From UBA11524 sp965646445 (GTDB lineage: Bacteria; Bacillota; Clostridia; Christensenellales; Aristaeellaceae): a stretch of 41,206 bases of DNA. The notes under the pieces were generated by a model. It was given only the letters and a program-made list of their open reading frames with translations, was not told the DNA's origin and did no database searches. The position numbers and the translations under genes are program-made. The stretch lies in the NCBI GenBank assembly GCA_965646445.1, contig CBFFZW010000037.1, forward strand, positions 1 to 41,206. The letters are read 5' to 3'. Positions 15,335 to 23,526 of the stretch are shown piece by piece (within the stretch, counting starts at the first letter, position 1; every line of letters begins with the position of its first letter).

Positions 15335-15402
15335 AAAGTCGACTTTTGCGCAAAGAAAGTCGACCCCGGCTAAATATTTTTATCGGCATCATTCCTTATA
15401 AT
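15335..15402 (+). promoter_or_regulatory. Import-operon promoter with 21-bp-spaced direct repeat
   Basis: The decamer GAAAGTCGAC occurs twice, with AAAGTCGAC at 15335-15343 and 15356-15364, exactly 21 bp apart. A TTTGCGCAAA palindrome (15345-15354) lies between them. A perfect TATAAT follows at 15397-15402 but no usable -35 is present. The repeats would sit at about -74 to -45 relative to a start near 15409. This is classic architecture for an AraC-type activator. Confidence 0.65.
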
Positions 15403-15474
15403 GAATGTACAAAATGGCTGGCGGGGTATCAGAACATACAATCCGCGCTGGCCCAGAAAAAGGAGGAACCCGGA

Positions 15475-16923
15475 ATGAAACGACTGGTAGCCCTGCTTTT
15501 GGCCGTCATGCTGCTGTGCACCGGCGCCCTGGCTTTCGCGGAAAGCGACGCGAAGGAGCATGTTACCATCACCTTTGGCGGCTGGGGAACGTACTTCCTG
15601 CACACGGAATGGATCGAGGCCTTCATGGAGGAATATCCGTGGATTAACGTGGAAATCGTGCATCCTGTGACCGGCAGCCTGTGGAACGCCGAGATCACCC
15701 AGCTGGCCGCCACCGGCCAGATGCCCGACCTGTTCAGCTGCGAGAGCCTGTCCTACGGCGTCCAGAACAACTGGTTCTACGACCTGACCGACATGTTCAA
15801 CGCCGACGAGGAGAGCGCGGCTTATCCCGAAAACCTGCTGCCCTACGGCATGAAGGACGGCCGCATCTACATGCTGGCCAGCGACATGTATCCCTATTAC
15901 ATCGAGGTCAATCTGAGCCTGCTGGACGAGATGAACCTGCCCTATCCCGAGGCCGACTGGACCATCGACGAGTGGGTTGATCTGGCCCTGGAGCTGAGCA
16001 AGAACCCCAACTGCTTCGCCGTGGACAGCCTGTGGTCTTTTGTGGAAATGCTGCCCGCCAACTATGGCAACGAAGCCCTGTCCACCCTGTCCTTCAACAT
16101 GGAGGAGAAGAAGTGGGCCTTCGGTGAGGAAATGATCGACGTGTACCAGAAGGTCACCGATCTGGTCGCCAGCAACGCCGGCTACTTCGAGTGGGCCACC
16201 CTCAACTATGCCGAGCCCGGCACCAACGAGGAAGCCGACGCCAAGCGCAAGGAGTACCTCCAGGAGAACCTGGGCGTGACGGGCTCCCTGTGGGAGAACG
16301 GCAAGCTGGGCATGCGCGTGCTTTACACCTACGGCGCCAACTGGGCGGCCAACAGCACCACCTATACCGGCTTTGAGTATGCGGTCTATCCCGCTCCCGT
16401 GGCCAACAAGGGCGACGCCTCCCGCGCCCAGCTGCAGACCGACTTCCTGTGCATGTCCGCCGCCTGCGAGCATCCCGAGGAGGCCTACCTGCTGCTCAAG
16501 TACATGACCTACAGCATGAAGGGCTACGAGGCCCGCATCAACGCCATGAAGAGCTACGACCGCGAGGCGATGATCGCCAAGTATCCCGACATTGACGCGG
16601 CCAGCTTCCCCGAGAGCATCACCAATTACGCCGTGCCGCCCATCAAGGACGGCGCCAAGGTCAGCGAGCTGCTGTCCAGCCTGGGCGAATTGGCTGACGG
16701 CCTGGACGCCATCGTGACGAGCGCCGTGTCCAACGGCTACATTCAGCCCCAGCGCACTGTGGTGGGCTGGTGGGAATCTCGCGGCCACATCTGGTGGAAT
16801 TACCTCAACTGCCTGATCAACGGCGTCCATACGCCCGCCCAGGCTGTGGAGAGCATTGACGGCTACGCCAACACCGCCCTGGAAGAAACGGTGAACAACT
16901 ACGGCTTCCAGTTCGGCAAGTAA
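15475..16923 (+). CDS. ABC transporter extracellular solute-binding protein 1
   Basis: A 482-residue exported receptor for a carbohydrate importer (family 1 solute-binding fold). A Sec signal peptide occupies about 1-23 (basic KR, long hydrophobic run, ALAFA cleavage site). The Cys at position 15 lies inside the hydrophobic core and is not a lipobox, so how the protein stays at the membrane is unclear. The mature part starts VTITFGGWGTYFLHTEWIEAF, followed by EYPWINVEIVHP and the MPDLFSCES hinge region typical of sugar-binding proteins. ATG 15475 follows AAGGAGG (15460-15466). It is the first gene of the operon. Which permease pair it serves is not evident. Confidence 0.88.
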   Translation: MKRLVALLLAVMLLCTGALAFAESDAKEHVTITFGGWGTYFLHTEWIEAFMEEYPWINVEIVHPVTGSLWNAEITQLAATGQMPDLFSCESLSYGVQNNWFYDLTDMFNADEESAAYPENLLPYGMKDGRIYMLASDMYPYYIEVNLSLLDEMNLPYPEADWTIDEWVDLALELSKNPNCFAVDSLWSFVEMLPANYGNEALSTLSFNMEEKKWAFGEEMIDVYQKVTDLVASNAGYFEWATLNYAEPGTNEEADAKRKEYLQENLGVTGSLWENGKLGMRVLYTYGANWAANSTTYTGFEYAVYPAPVANKGDASRAQLQTDFLCMSAACEHPEEAYLLLKYMTYSMKGYEARINAMKSYDREAMIAKYPDIDAASFPESITNYAVPPIKDGAKVSELLSSLGELADGLDAIVTSAVSNGYIQPQRTVVGWWESRGHIWWNYLNCLINGVHTPAQAVESIDGYANTALEETVNNYGFQFGK

Positions 16924-16972
16924 GCCTGTCGGCAGCGGAAAAACACAATAAGCAAAAGCTGGGGGAAAGAAA

Positions 16973-19705
16973 ATGGACGGTTTCAGAAAAGCGATCAAAC
17001 GGTTGACCTGTCTGATGCTCATATGTCTGTTTTCTCTCCCCCTTCCCGCTGCCGGGGCGGAAGGGGGAGAAGTCCTGTCAGGCGCGTCGCTTATTGACGG
17101 CCAGGCGGCTGATTTTTCTGTCTTCGCCCCGTCGGCGGGTGAGTATGCCCTGGAAATCGCCTACCGCATCCCGGAGGCCAGCCTGCAGGAGCTGCGCGTG
17201 GATGTGGCGGTGAACGGCGAAACGGTACAGCGGCAGCTGGCGCTCCCGGCCCTGTGGCGGGACGGCGTGACGGAATACAGCGTCAACGAATACGGTAATG
17301 ACCTGTATCCCATGCCGGAGCATGTGCCTGCCTGGCAGACGGCCACGCTGCGGGACCGGCGGTATTACAGCGCCGCGCCCCTGACCTTTGACCTGGCGGA
17401 GGGCGAGAACACCGTGACGCTGACGGCCCACGAGGTCGCGGTGGAGATTCGGCGCGTGACGGCCGTCCGCGTGCAGGAGCCCCCGGCCTATGCCGGGATG
17501 GCGGCGGGGGACAGCGACTATCTGCAAATCATCGAGGCGGAGCGGTATCAGGGAAAGAACCGCTCCTCCATTCGCGGCAACCGTTCCCGGGACGTGCAGC
17601 TGCATCCCTTTGACGCGGCCCACACCAGGATCAACGCCCTCAGCGGCGGCTCCTGGCAGACGCCCGGGGACACCGTCGCCTATACCTTTGACGTGCCGGA
17701 GGACGGCGTGTACTACATCGGCCTTCGCCTGGGGCAGACGTACAAGAAGGATCTGGCGGTCTGCAAGACCATCATGATCGACGGCCTGTGCCCCTATGAG
17801 GAGCTGGCGGCCTACCCCTTCGCCTACGCGGGCGGACTGAGGCAGGAGGTGCTGACGGCGGCGGGGGAGCCCATGGGCTTCCGGCTGACGGCGGGGACGC
17901 ACACGCTGTCCCTGGCCAGCACCGCCGCGCCCTACGCGGAGGTTGTTGAGGCCATCGACCGCCTGGCGGAGGACATGAACAGCCTGGCCCTGGACATCCG
18001 CGTGATTTCCGGCAACAAGTCTGACGCCGACCGGGAATGGCACCTGGACAAGCTGATGCCCGACGCGCCGGACAGGCTGCGGGGGCAGATCGCGCTGATT
18101 GACCGGGTGTTCGCGCTGCTGGAGGGCGGCGAAATGGGCACGGGCGAAAGCACCCTGAGCACGCTCAAGGCCACGCGGCAGCAGATTACCCGCTACCTGG
18201 AGGACGAAAACGGACTGAACGACCTGGTGAACGGGCTGGGACAGTTCGCCCAGGCCTCCGGTTCCCTGGCGGAGAGCATCGCCATGCTGTCCCCTCAGCT
18301 GCTGCGCCAGCCCCTGGATGTGGATCGTGTGTACATTCTAGGCCGTCCTGAGCTGATGCCGGAGGACGGCGCGGATTTCCTCACCCGGTTGGGCGGCGAG
18401 GCGGAGAAGATCGTCGCCTCCTACACGACGGAAAGCGACGTGGCCAACCGCATCGACCAGGACGCCCTCAACGTGTGGATGATCGCCTCCGTGACCCAGG
18501 TGGACACCCTGCGGGAAATGGTGTACCAGGCCTTCCCGGATCAGGCGATCAACCTGTCCGTGCTGTCGGACGAATCAAAGCTGCAGCTGGCCATCTCCGC
18601 GGGCGACGCGCCGGACGTGGTGCTGGGCGGCAGCGGCGGACGGCCTTATCAGCTGGGCATCCGGGGCGCGGTGTACGACCTGCGCACCTTCCAGGATTTT
18701 GACGAGGTGGCGGCGTGGTTCACGGACGGCATGTTCGTGCCCTACCGCCACAATGATCGGGTGTACGCCCTGCCTCAGACCATGAACCTGTGGGGCATGT
18801 TCTACCGCACGGACATTCTGGAGGCGCTGAAGCTGGACGTGCCGGAGGATTGGGATCAGCTCATCGCCATGCTTCCGACGCTCTACCGCTATGGCATGAA
18901 CGTGAGCACCGTGGTGGCGACCTCCTCCTCCATGAAGGGACTGGTGGCTGTGATGCCCATCCTGATGCAGCACGGGGCGCGGATTTACAGTGACGACGGC
19001 CTTTCCGTGGACTTCACCAATCCCACCTTTATGCGGGGCTTCACCTTCCTGACGGATCTGTACACCAAGTACGACATGGAAGCCAGCGTCGGCAGCTTCT
19101 ACAACGGCCTGCGCAACGGCAGCATCCCCCTGGGCATCGCGGATCTGAGCACCTACATCCTGCTGAAGAACGCGGCCGGGGAGCTGGACGGCCTGTGGGA
19201 TCTGGCGCCGATTCCCGGCATCCGTCAGGCGGACGGCAGCGTCAGCCGCCTGCACCCTACCATGGCCTCCCCCTGCTACATCCTGGCGGGAACGAAGCGC
19301 CCGGAGGCAGCGTGGGACTTTCTGAAGTGGTGGATGAGCTGCGATACGCAGAAGGACTTCGCCTTCCGCCTGCAAACCACCTGGGGCGAGACCTACCTGT
19401 GGATGAGCGCCAACGTCCAGGCCATTGAGGAAAGCACCATGTTCACCGCCAGGGACAAGCGGGTGATTCTGGCCCAGCTGGCGCAGACCGCCGAGATCAC
19501 GCCCCACCCGGCCAACACCTTTGTGGAGCGCGCGCTGTCCAATGCCTGGACGAGCGTGGTGGTGGGCGGCGAGGATGTCCGCACCGCCCTGGACAGCGCT
19601 CAGCTGGAGGCCATGCGCGGCATCACCCAGAAAATGCAGGAGTTTGGCTGTGTGGACGACGCCGGTCAGGTCATCAGGCCATTTTTTGAAACGGAGGGTC
19701 AGTGA
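16973..19705 (+). CDS. Large solute-binding protein with N-terminal CBM-like modules
   Basis: A 910-residue exported protein, about twice the usual size. A signal peptide covers about 1-29. Next come two beta-rich segments that look like carbohydrate-binding modules, about 35-175 and 180-330; the second has IEAERYQG and YTFDVPEDGVYYIGLRLG, as in CBM6/35-type folds. A helical linker (about 335-445) leads to a C-terminal solute-binding domain (about 450-905) recognisable by AISAGDAPDVVLGG, YALPQTMNLWGMFYRTDILE and GAAWDFLKWW-like segments. The start ATG 16973 follows GGGGGAAAG. The stop overlaps the next permease start by one base (TGATG). The arrangement suggests that it captures a polymer or long oligosaccharide at the surface and delivers it to a permease. 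The module assignments are by eye. Confidence 0.8.
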   Translation: MDGFRKAIKRLTCLMLICLFSLPLPAAGAEGGEVLSGASLIDGQAADFSVFAPSAGEYALEIAYRIPEASLQELRVDVAVNGETVQRQLALPALWRDGVTEYSVNEYGNDLYPMPEHVPAWQTATLRDRRYYSAAPLTFDLAEGENTVTLTAHEVAVEIRRVTAVRVQEPPAYAGMAAGDSDYLQIIEAERYQGKNRSSIRGNRSRDVQLHPFDAAHTRINALSGGSWQTPGDTVAYTFDVPEDGVYYIGLRLGQTYKKDLAVCKTIMIDGLCPYEELAAYPFAYAGGLRQEVLTAAGEPMGFRLTAGTHTLSLASTAAPYAEVVEAIDRLAEDMNSLALDIRVISGNKSDADREWHLDKLMPDAPDRLRGQIALIDRVFALLEGGEMGTGESTLSTLKATRQQITRYLEDENGLNDLVNGLGQFAQASGSLAESIAMLSPQLLRQPLDVDRVYILGRPELMPEDGADFLTRLGGEAEKIVASYTTESDVANRIDQDALNVWMIASVTQVDTLREMVYQAFPDQAINLSVLSDESKLQLAISAGDAPDVVLGGSGGRPYQLGIRGAVYDLRTFQDFDEVAAWFTDGMFVPYRHNDRVYALPQTMNLWGMFYRTDILEALKLDVPEDWDQLIAMLPTLYRYGMNVSTVVATSSSMKGLVAVMPILMQHGARIYSDDGLSVDFTNPTFMRGFTFLTDLYTKYDMEASVGSFYNGLRNGSIPLGIADLSTYILLKNAAGELDGLWDLAPIPGIRQADGSVSRLHPTMASPCYILAGTKRPEAAWDFLKWWMSCDTQKDFAFRLQTTWGETYLWMSANVQAIEESTMFTARDKRVILAQLAQTAEITPHPANTFVERALSNAWTSVVVGGEDVRTALDSAQLEAMRGITQKMQEFGCVDDAGQVIRPFFETEGQ

Positions 19706-20622
19706 TGAAAAAGAGGTTGGGAAGGAAAGGGCGCGTGCCGGTGATGGATCGCACCTCCCTGATGCTGATGCTCCCTTATATGCTGATATTTTTCCTGTTC
19801 ATTGCCCTGCCGGTGCTGGTGGCGATGTTCCTGAGCTTCACCTATTTTGACGGCGTGCAGGCGCCCACCTTCGCGGGGCTGAAAAACTACCTGAGCATCT
19901 TCACCCAGGATCGCATTCTGATGGAGCGGGTGATTCCCAACACCCTGACGCTGGCCATCGTCATCGGGCCTGTGTCCCTGGCGCTGCAGTTCCTCATCGC
20001 GTGGATGCTGGCCCACATCACCAAAACCTGGCGCATCATCTTCTCCCTGATTTTCTATTCGCCCTCCATGACGGGCAGCGTGGCCATGTCCACGGTGTGG
20101 AAGGTGCTGTTCTCCGGCGACAGGCAGGGGTATATCAACGCCCTGCTCCTGCGGCTGAAGCTCATCGAAACGCCCATCCAGTTCCTGCAGTCCGAGCAGT
20201 ACATCCTGCCGCTGATGATCGTGGTGACGCTGTGGTCCAGCATGGGCATCGGCTTTCTGTCCATCATGGTCAGCATGGTGAACAACGACCAGGAGATCTA
20301 CGAGGCGGCCTATGTGGACGGCATCCGCAACAGCTTCCAGGAGATGATCTACATCACCATCCCCTCCATGAAGCCGGCTATGCTCTTCGCTACGGTGATG
20401 GCGATTGTGAACACCTTCTCGGTGGGCGAGGTGGGCGTGAGCCTCACGGGCAGCAACCCCACGCCGCTGTACGCCGGACATACCTTCGTCACGCACATAT
20501 CCGACTTCGGCTTCAACCAGTACAACATGGGCTACGCGGCGGCGCTGTCGGTGGTGCTGATCCTGATTATTTTCGGCGTCTCCAAGATTGCCAACAGGCT
20601 GTTTCTGGAAAAGGAGGGGTGA
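19705..20622 (+). CDS. Carbohydrate ABC transporter permease, MalF/LplB-type (pair 1)
   Basis: A 305-residue inner-membrane permease with about six hydrophobic helices. The cytoplasmic EAA loop that docks the ATPase is EAAYVDGIRNSFQEMIYITIPS (around 210-230). ATG 19705 is preferred over GTG 19702 because GGAGGG (19693-19698) is then 6 nt upstream. It overlaps the solute-binding gene by one base. It partners with the MalG-type permease that follows. No ATPase gene is in the operon, so a shared MsmX/MsmK-type ATPase encoded elsewhere is expected from the known biology of CUT1 importers. Confidence 0.92.
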   Translation: MKKRLGRKGRVPVMDRTSLMLMLPYMLIFFLFIALPVLVAMFLSFTYFDGVQAPTFAGLKNYLSIFTQDRILMERVIPNTLTLAIVIGPVSLALQFLIAWMLAHITKTWRIIFSLIFYSPSMTGSVAMSTVWKVLFSGDRQGYINALLLRLKLIETPIQFLQSEQYILPLMIVVTLWSSMGIGFLSIMVSMVNNDQEIYEAAYVDGIRNSFQEMIYITIPSMKPAMLFATVMAIVNTFSVGEVGVSLTGSNPTPLYAGHTFVTHISDFGFNQYNMGYAAALSVVLILIIFGVSKIANRLFLEKEG

Positions 20623-20625
20623 TGG

Positions 20626-21498
20626 ATGGGCTTTCAGGGCAATCGGATCAATCCGTCGCGGTTTTCCAGGGGCCAGATCAAGTATTATCTGATCCTCATC
20701 CCGCTGGCGCTTCTGTATGTGCTGCCGATCATCTACATCGTGGTGACGGCCTTCAAGCCGCTGAACGAAATCTTCGTCTTCCCCCCGAAGTTCACGGTGA
20801 GCAATCCCACGCTGGATAACTTCACCGAGCTGGGGGCCACGCTGTCCTCCGGCTCCATTTCCTTCTCCCGGTACGTCGTCAACAGCCTGCTGTCCACCTT
20901 CCTGGTGGTGGCGGGCAGCGTGCTGATCTCCCTGATGATGGGTTATGCCCTGGCCAAGCGGCGCTTCCGGGCGGCGGGGGCCCTGCGGGACATCAACAAC
21001 CTGGCCATGATGTTCGTCCCTGTGGCGGTGACGATTCCGCGCTACATCATCCTGGAAAAGCTGGGGGTGGTCAACACCTTCATGGCGCTGGTGCTGCCGC
21101 TGATTGCCATGCCGGTGGGCATGTTCCTGCTGACCCAGTTCATCTCGGACATCCCGGATTCTCTGCTGGAGGCGGCGCGGATTGACGGCGCCAACGAATG
21201 GACGATTCTGCTGAAAATCGTCGCGCCCATTGTGCGCCCCGCCCTGGCGACGGTGGGCATCCTGGCCTTCCAGAGCGCCTGGAACGCCACGGAGCCCTCG
21301 GCCACCTTCATCAGCAACGATCTGCTGCGCACCATGCCCTTCTACCTCAATTCCCTGGTGGCCAACCAGGGCAATTCCGTGGCAGGCGCGGGCATGATGG
21401 CCGCGGCCACCCTGGTGATGTTTGTTCCCAACCTCGTCGTCTTCATCCTGATGCAGAAGAGCGTGCTGAACACCATGGCGCATTCCGGCATTAAGTAA
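20626..21498 (+). CDS. Carbohydrate ABC transporter permease, MalG/LplC-type (pair 1)
   Basis: A 290-residue permease with about six transmembrane helices. The EAA loop is EAARIDGANEWTILLKIVAPIVRP, followed by the family's FQSAWNATEPSATF. The N-terminal ITAFKPLNEIF-like segment (VVTAFKPLNEI) is typical of MalG/LplC. ATG 20626 is preferred to that at 20622 (AAGGAGG at 20611-20617). It is translationally close-coupled to the preceding permease. Confidence 0.92.
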   Translation: MGFQGNRINPSRFSRGQIKYYLILIPLALLYVLPIIYIVVTAFKPLNEIFVFPPKFTVSNPTLDNFTELGATLSSGSISFSRYVVNSLLSTFLVVAGSVLISLMMGYALAKRRFRAAGALRDINNLAMMFVPVAVTIPRYIILEKLGVVNTFMALVLPLIAMPVGMFLLTQFISDIPDSLLEAARIDGANEWTILLKIVAPIVRPALATVGILAFQSAWNATEPSATFISNDLLRTMPFYLNSLVANQGNSVAGAGMMAAATLVMFVPNLVVFILMQKSVLNTMAHSGIK

Positions 21499-21510
21499 GG
21501 AGGGTGGCCT

Positions 21511-23526
21511 ATGCGAAAGATCATACGAATGCTGGCGCTGTGCCTTGCCCTCAGCCTGCCGTGCCGCGCCCTGGCCGTCAGCGCCACCGGCTATACCTTT
21601 TCTCCCGGCGCGGCGGAGGACGAGCTGTCCATCATCCAGGATGCCTACACCCCCCTGGGGCTGTTTGCCGAACTGAGCCTGAAAAGCCCCCAGGACATGG
21701 ATGTCATGAACGACGTGCTCTATGTGGCGGACACGGGCAACAAGCGCGTGGTGGCCCTGAACCTTCAGGACGGCACACTGCGGATCATCGGGGAGGGGCT
21801 GCTTCGAAGCCCCTACGGCGTGGCGGCGGACGCGGCGGGTCGGGTGTATGTGGCGGATTATCAGGCGGGCTGCGCCTACCGCTTCAGCGCCGACGGCACG
21901 CTGGAGATGACCTACCAGCGGCCGGACAGCACCGCCTACGCCTCCACCAGCGAGTTCAAGCCCATGAAGATTGCTCCCATTGGCGACGGCGGCGTGTACA
22001 TGGTGGTGGACGGCTCCACCAGCGGCATTGTGCAGATGAACGCCGACGGCCGGTTCGCGGGGTACTTCGCCTCCAATGACGTGCACATTTCCCTGTACTA
22101 CCGCATTCGCCGCCTGACGGTGACCAAGGAGCAGCTGGCCTGGTTCAACCTGGGGGAAACCGCGGCTTACGGCAACATTGCCATGGGCGGCGACGGCATG
22201 GTGTACGCCATGCGCAACGGTACGGGGGTGGATCTGCAAAAGCTGAATTACGGCGGAAAGAATCTGTTTGCTTCGCTCAGCGGCTTTTACAGGATCGACA
22301 ACCCGGCGGATCTGTGCATGGCCCCGGACGGCTCCCTGTTTGTCATTGACCAGCAGGGGTGGATCAACCAGTATTCCCGGGACGGTGTGCTGCTCTACCG
22401 CTTCGGCGGCAAGCTGGGCTCCGAAATGGTCACGGGACTGTTCCAGACGCCCTCGGGCATCGGCGTTGATTCCAAGGGCAATGTGTATGTGCTGGACAAG
22501 GCGCTGAACCAGATCGTCGCCTTCCAGCCCACGGCCTATCAGAGGGAAAGCCAGCGGGGCCTGGAAAGCTACTACGCGGGCGACTATGATCAGACCATCG
22601 GCGTCATGTCCCAGGTGCTGAGCTATCACGCGGGCTCGGAATATGCCCACCGCTACCTGGGCAAGGCGTCCATGCACGCGGGAAACTATGACCAGGCCCT
22701 GGAACAGTTCCGCCTGGCCCGGGATAAGGACGATTATTCCGACGCCTACTGGGAGGTGCGCAACCAATGGCTGGCGGCCAACGGGCTGTGGCTCATGGCG
22801 GGCGTCGTGGCGCTGGTTCTGCTGCGGATACTGTACAAACGGCTGCGCGGCCGGCGCAAAACGCCCTATGACAGCTACACCGACAGCGTTCGCCTGACCA
22901 GCCAGTGGCAGGGGCTGCGGCCTCATTACCTGTGGCGGGCGGTGACCCATCCCATTGACACGGCCTACGAGATCAAGCAGCGGCATATGGGCGGTGCGGG
23001 CGCGGCGGCGGTATTGTTCCTGGCGGCCTTCGCGGTGGTGACGGCGCGGCTGCTGGGGGCGGGTTTCCTCTTCTCGCAAAATGCGGAGGAGTTCCCCATC
23101 CTGACGTACACGGCGGTGTTCGCGGCGGTGCTGGGGCTGTTCTGCATCAGCAATTTCTTCATCACCTCCATCAACGATGGCGACGGCACCCTGGGCATGA
23201 TTACCAGCGTGCTGGCCTACGCCCTGGTGCCCCTGGTGCTGGGCCTGCCGGTGCTGACCCTTGTCTACAACGCCCTGACCTATGACGAGGCCACGGTGGC
23301 GCACCTGCTGAGCGCGGCGCTGTACATTTTTACCGCGGTGAACCTGAGCGTGATGCTGATGGAGCTGCACCGCTATACCTTCCGCCAGTATCTGCGCTCA
23401 ATGATCCTGACGGTGCTGCTGATGATCCTCATCACGCTGGTGGCTTCGCTGATCTACCTGCTGGGCAAGCAGATCGTGGACTTCTTCCGGCAGATTATCC
23501 TGGAGGTGAGCATCCGTGTGGGGTAA
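21511..23526 (+). CDS. NHL-repeat / TPR / Yip1-domain membrane protein
   Basis: A 671-residue protein of unknown function. A signal peptide (about 1-23, ending LPCRALA) leads to a beta-propeller of NHL repeats at about 50-345 (units such as DVLYVADTGNKRVVAL, GRVYVADYQAG, GNVYVLDKALNQIVAF). A TPR-like helical pair follows at about 350-410 (YYAGDYDQTIGVMSQVLSYH, HAGNYDQALEQFRLARD), then one transmembrane helix near 425-445 and a C-terminal Yip1-like domain with about five helices (about 470-665). The propeller and TPR should be outside, the Yip1 part in the membrane. It lies between two permease pairs and overlaps the next gene by 11 bp, so a role in uptake or in surface assembly of the system is likely. 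ATG 21511 follows AAGGAGGG. Confidence 0.75.
   Translation: MRKIIRMLALCLALSLPCRALAVSATGYTFSPGAAEDELSIIQDAYTPLGLFAELSLKSPQDMDVMNDVLYVADTGNKRVVALNLQDGTLRIIGEGLLRSPYGVAADAAGRVYVADYQAGCAYRFSADGTLEMTYQRPDSTAYASTSEFKPMKIAPIGDGGVYMVVDGSTSGIVQMNADGRFAGYFASNDVHISLYYRIRRLTVTKEQLAWFNLGETAAYGNIAMGGDGMVYAMRNGTGVDLQKLNYGGKNLFASLSGFYRIDNPADLCMAPDGSLFVIDQQGWINQYSRDGVLLYRFGGKLGSEMVTGLFQTPSGIGVDSKGNVYVLDKALNQIVAFQPTAYQRESQRGLESYYAGDYDQTIGVMSQVLSYHAGSEYAHRYLGKASMHAGNYDQALEQFRLARDKDDYSDAYWEVRNQWLAANGLWLMAGVVALVLLRILYKRLRGRRKTPYDSYTDSVRLTSQWQGLRPHYLWRAVTHPIDTAYEIKQRHMGGAGAAAVLFLAAFAVVTARLLGAGFLFSQNAEEFPILTYTAVFAAVLGLFCISNFFITSINDGDGTLGMITSVLAYALVPLVLGLPVLTLVYNALTYDEATVAHLLSAALYIFTAVNLSVMLMELHRYTFRQYLRSMILTVLLMILITLVASLIYLLGKQIVDFFRQIILEVSIRVG

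Noticed and set aside
19699..23370. Minus-strand open frame of 1223 codons opposite the permease and Yip1 genes
   Set aside because: It is rich in His, Arg, Gln and Gly with no domain logic, and lies opposite well-formed membrane proteins. Long open antisense frames are common in GC-rich DNA.
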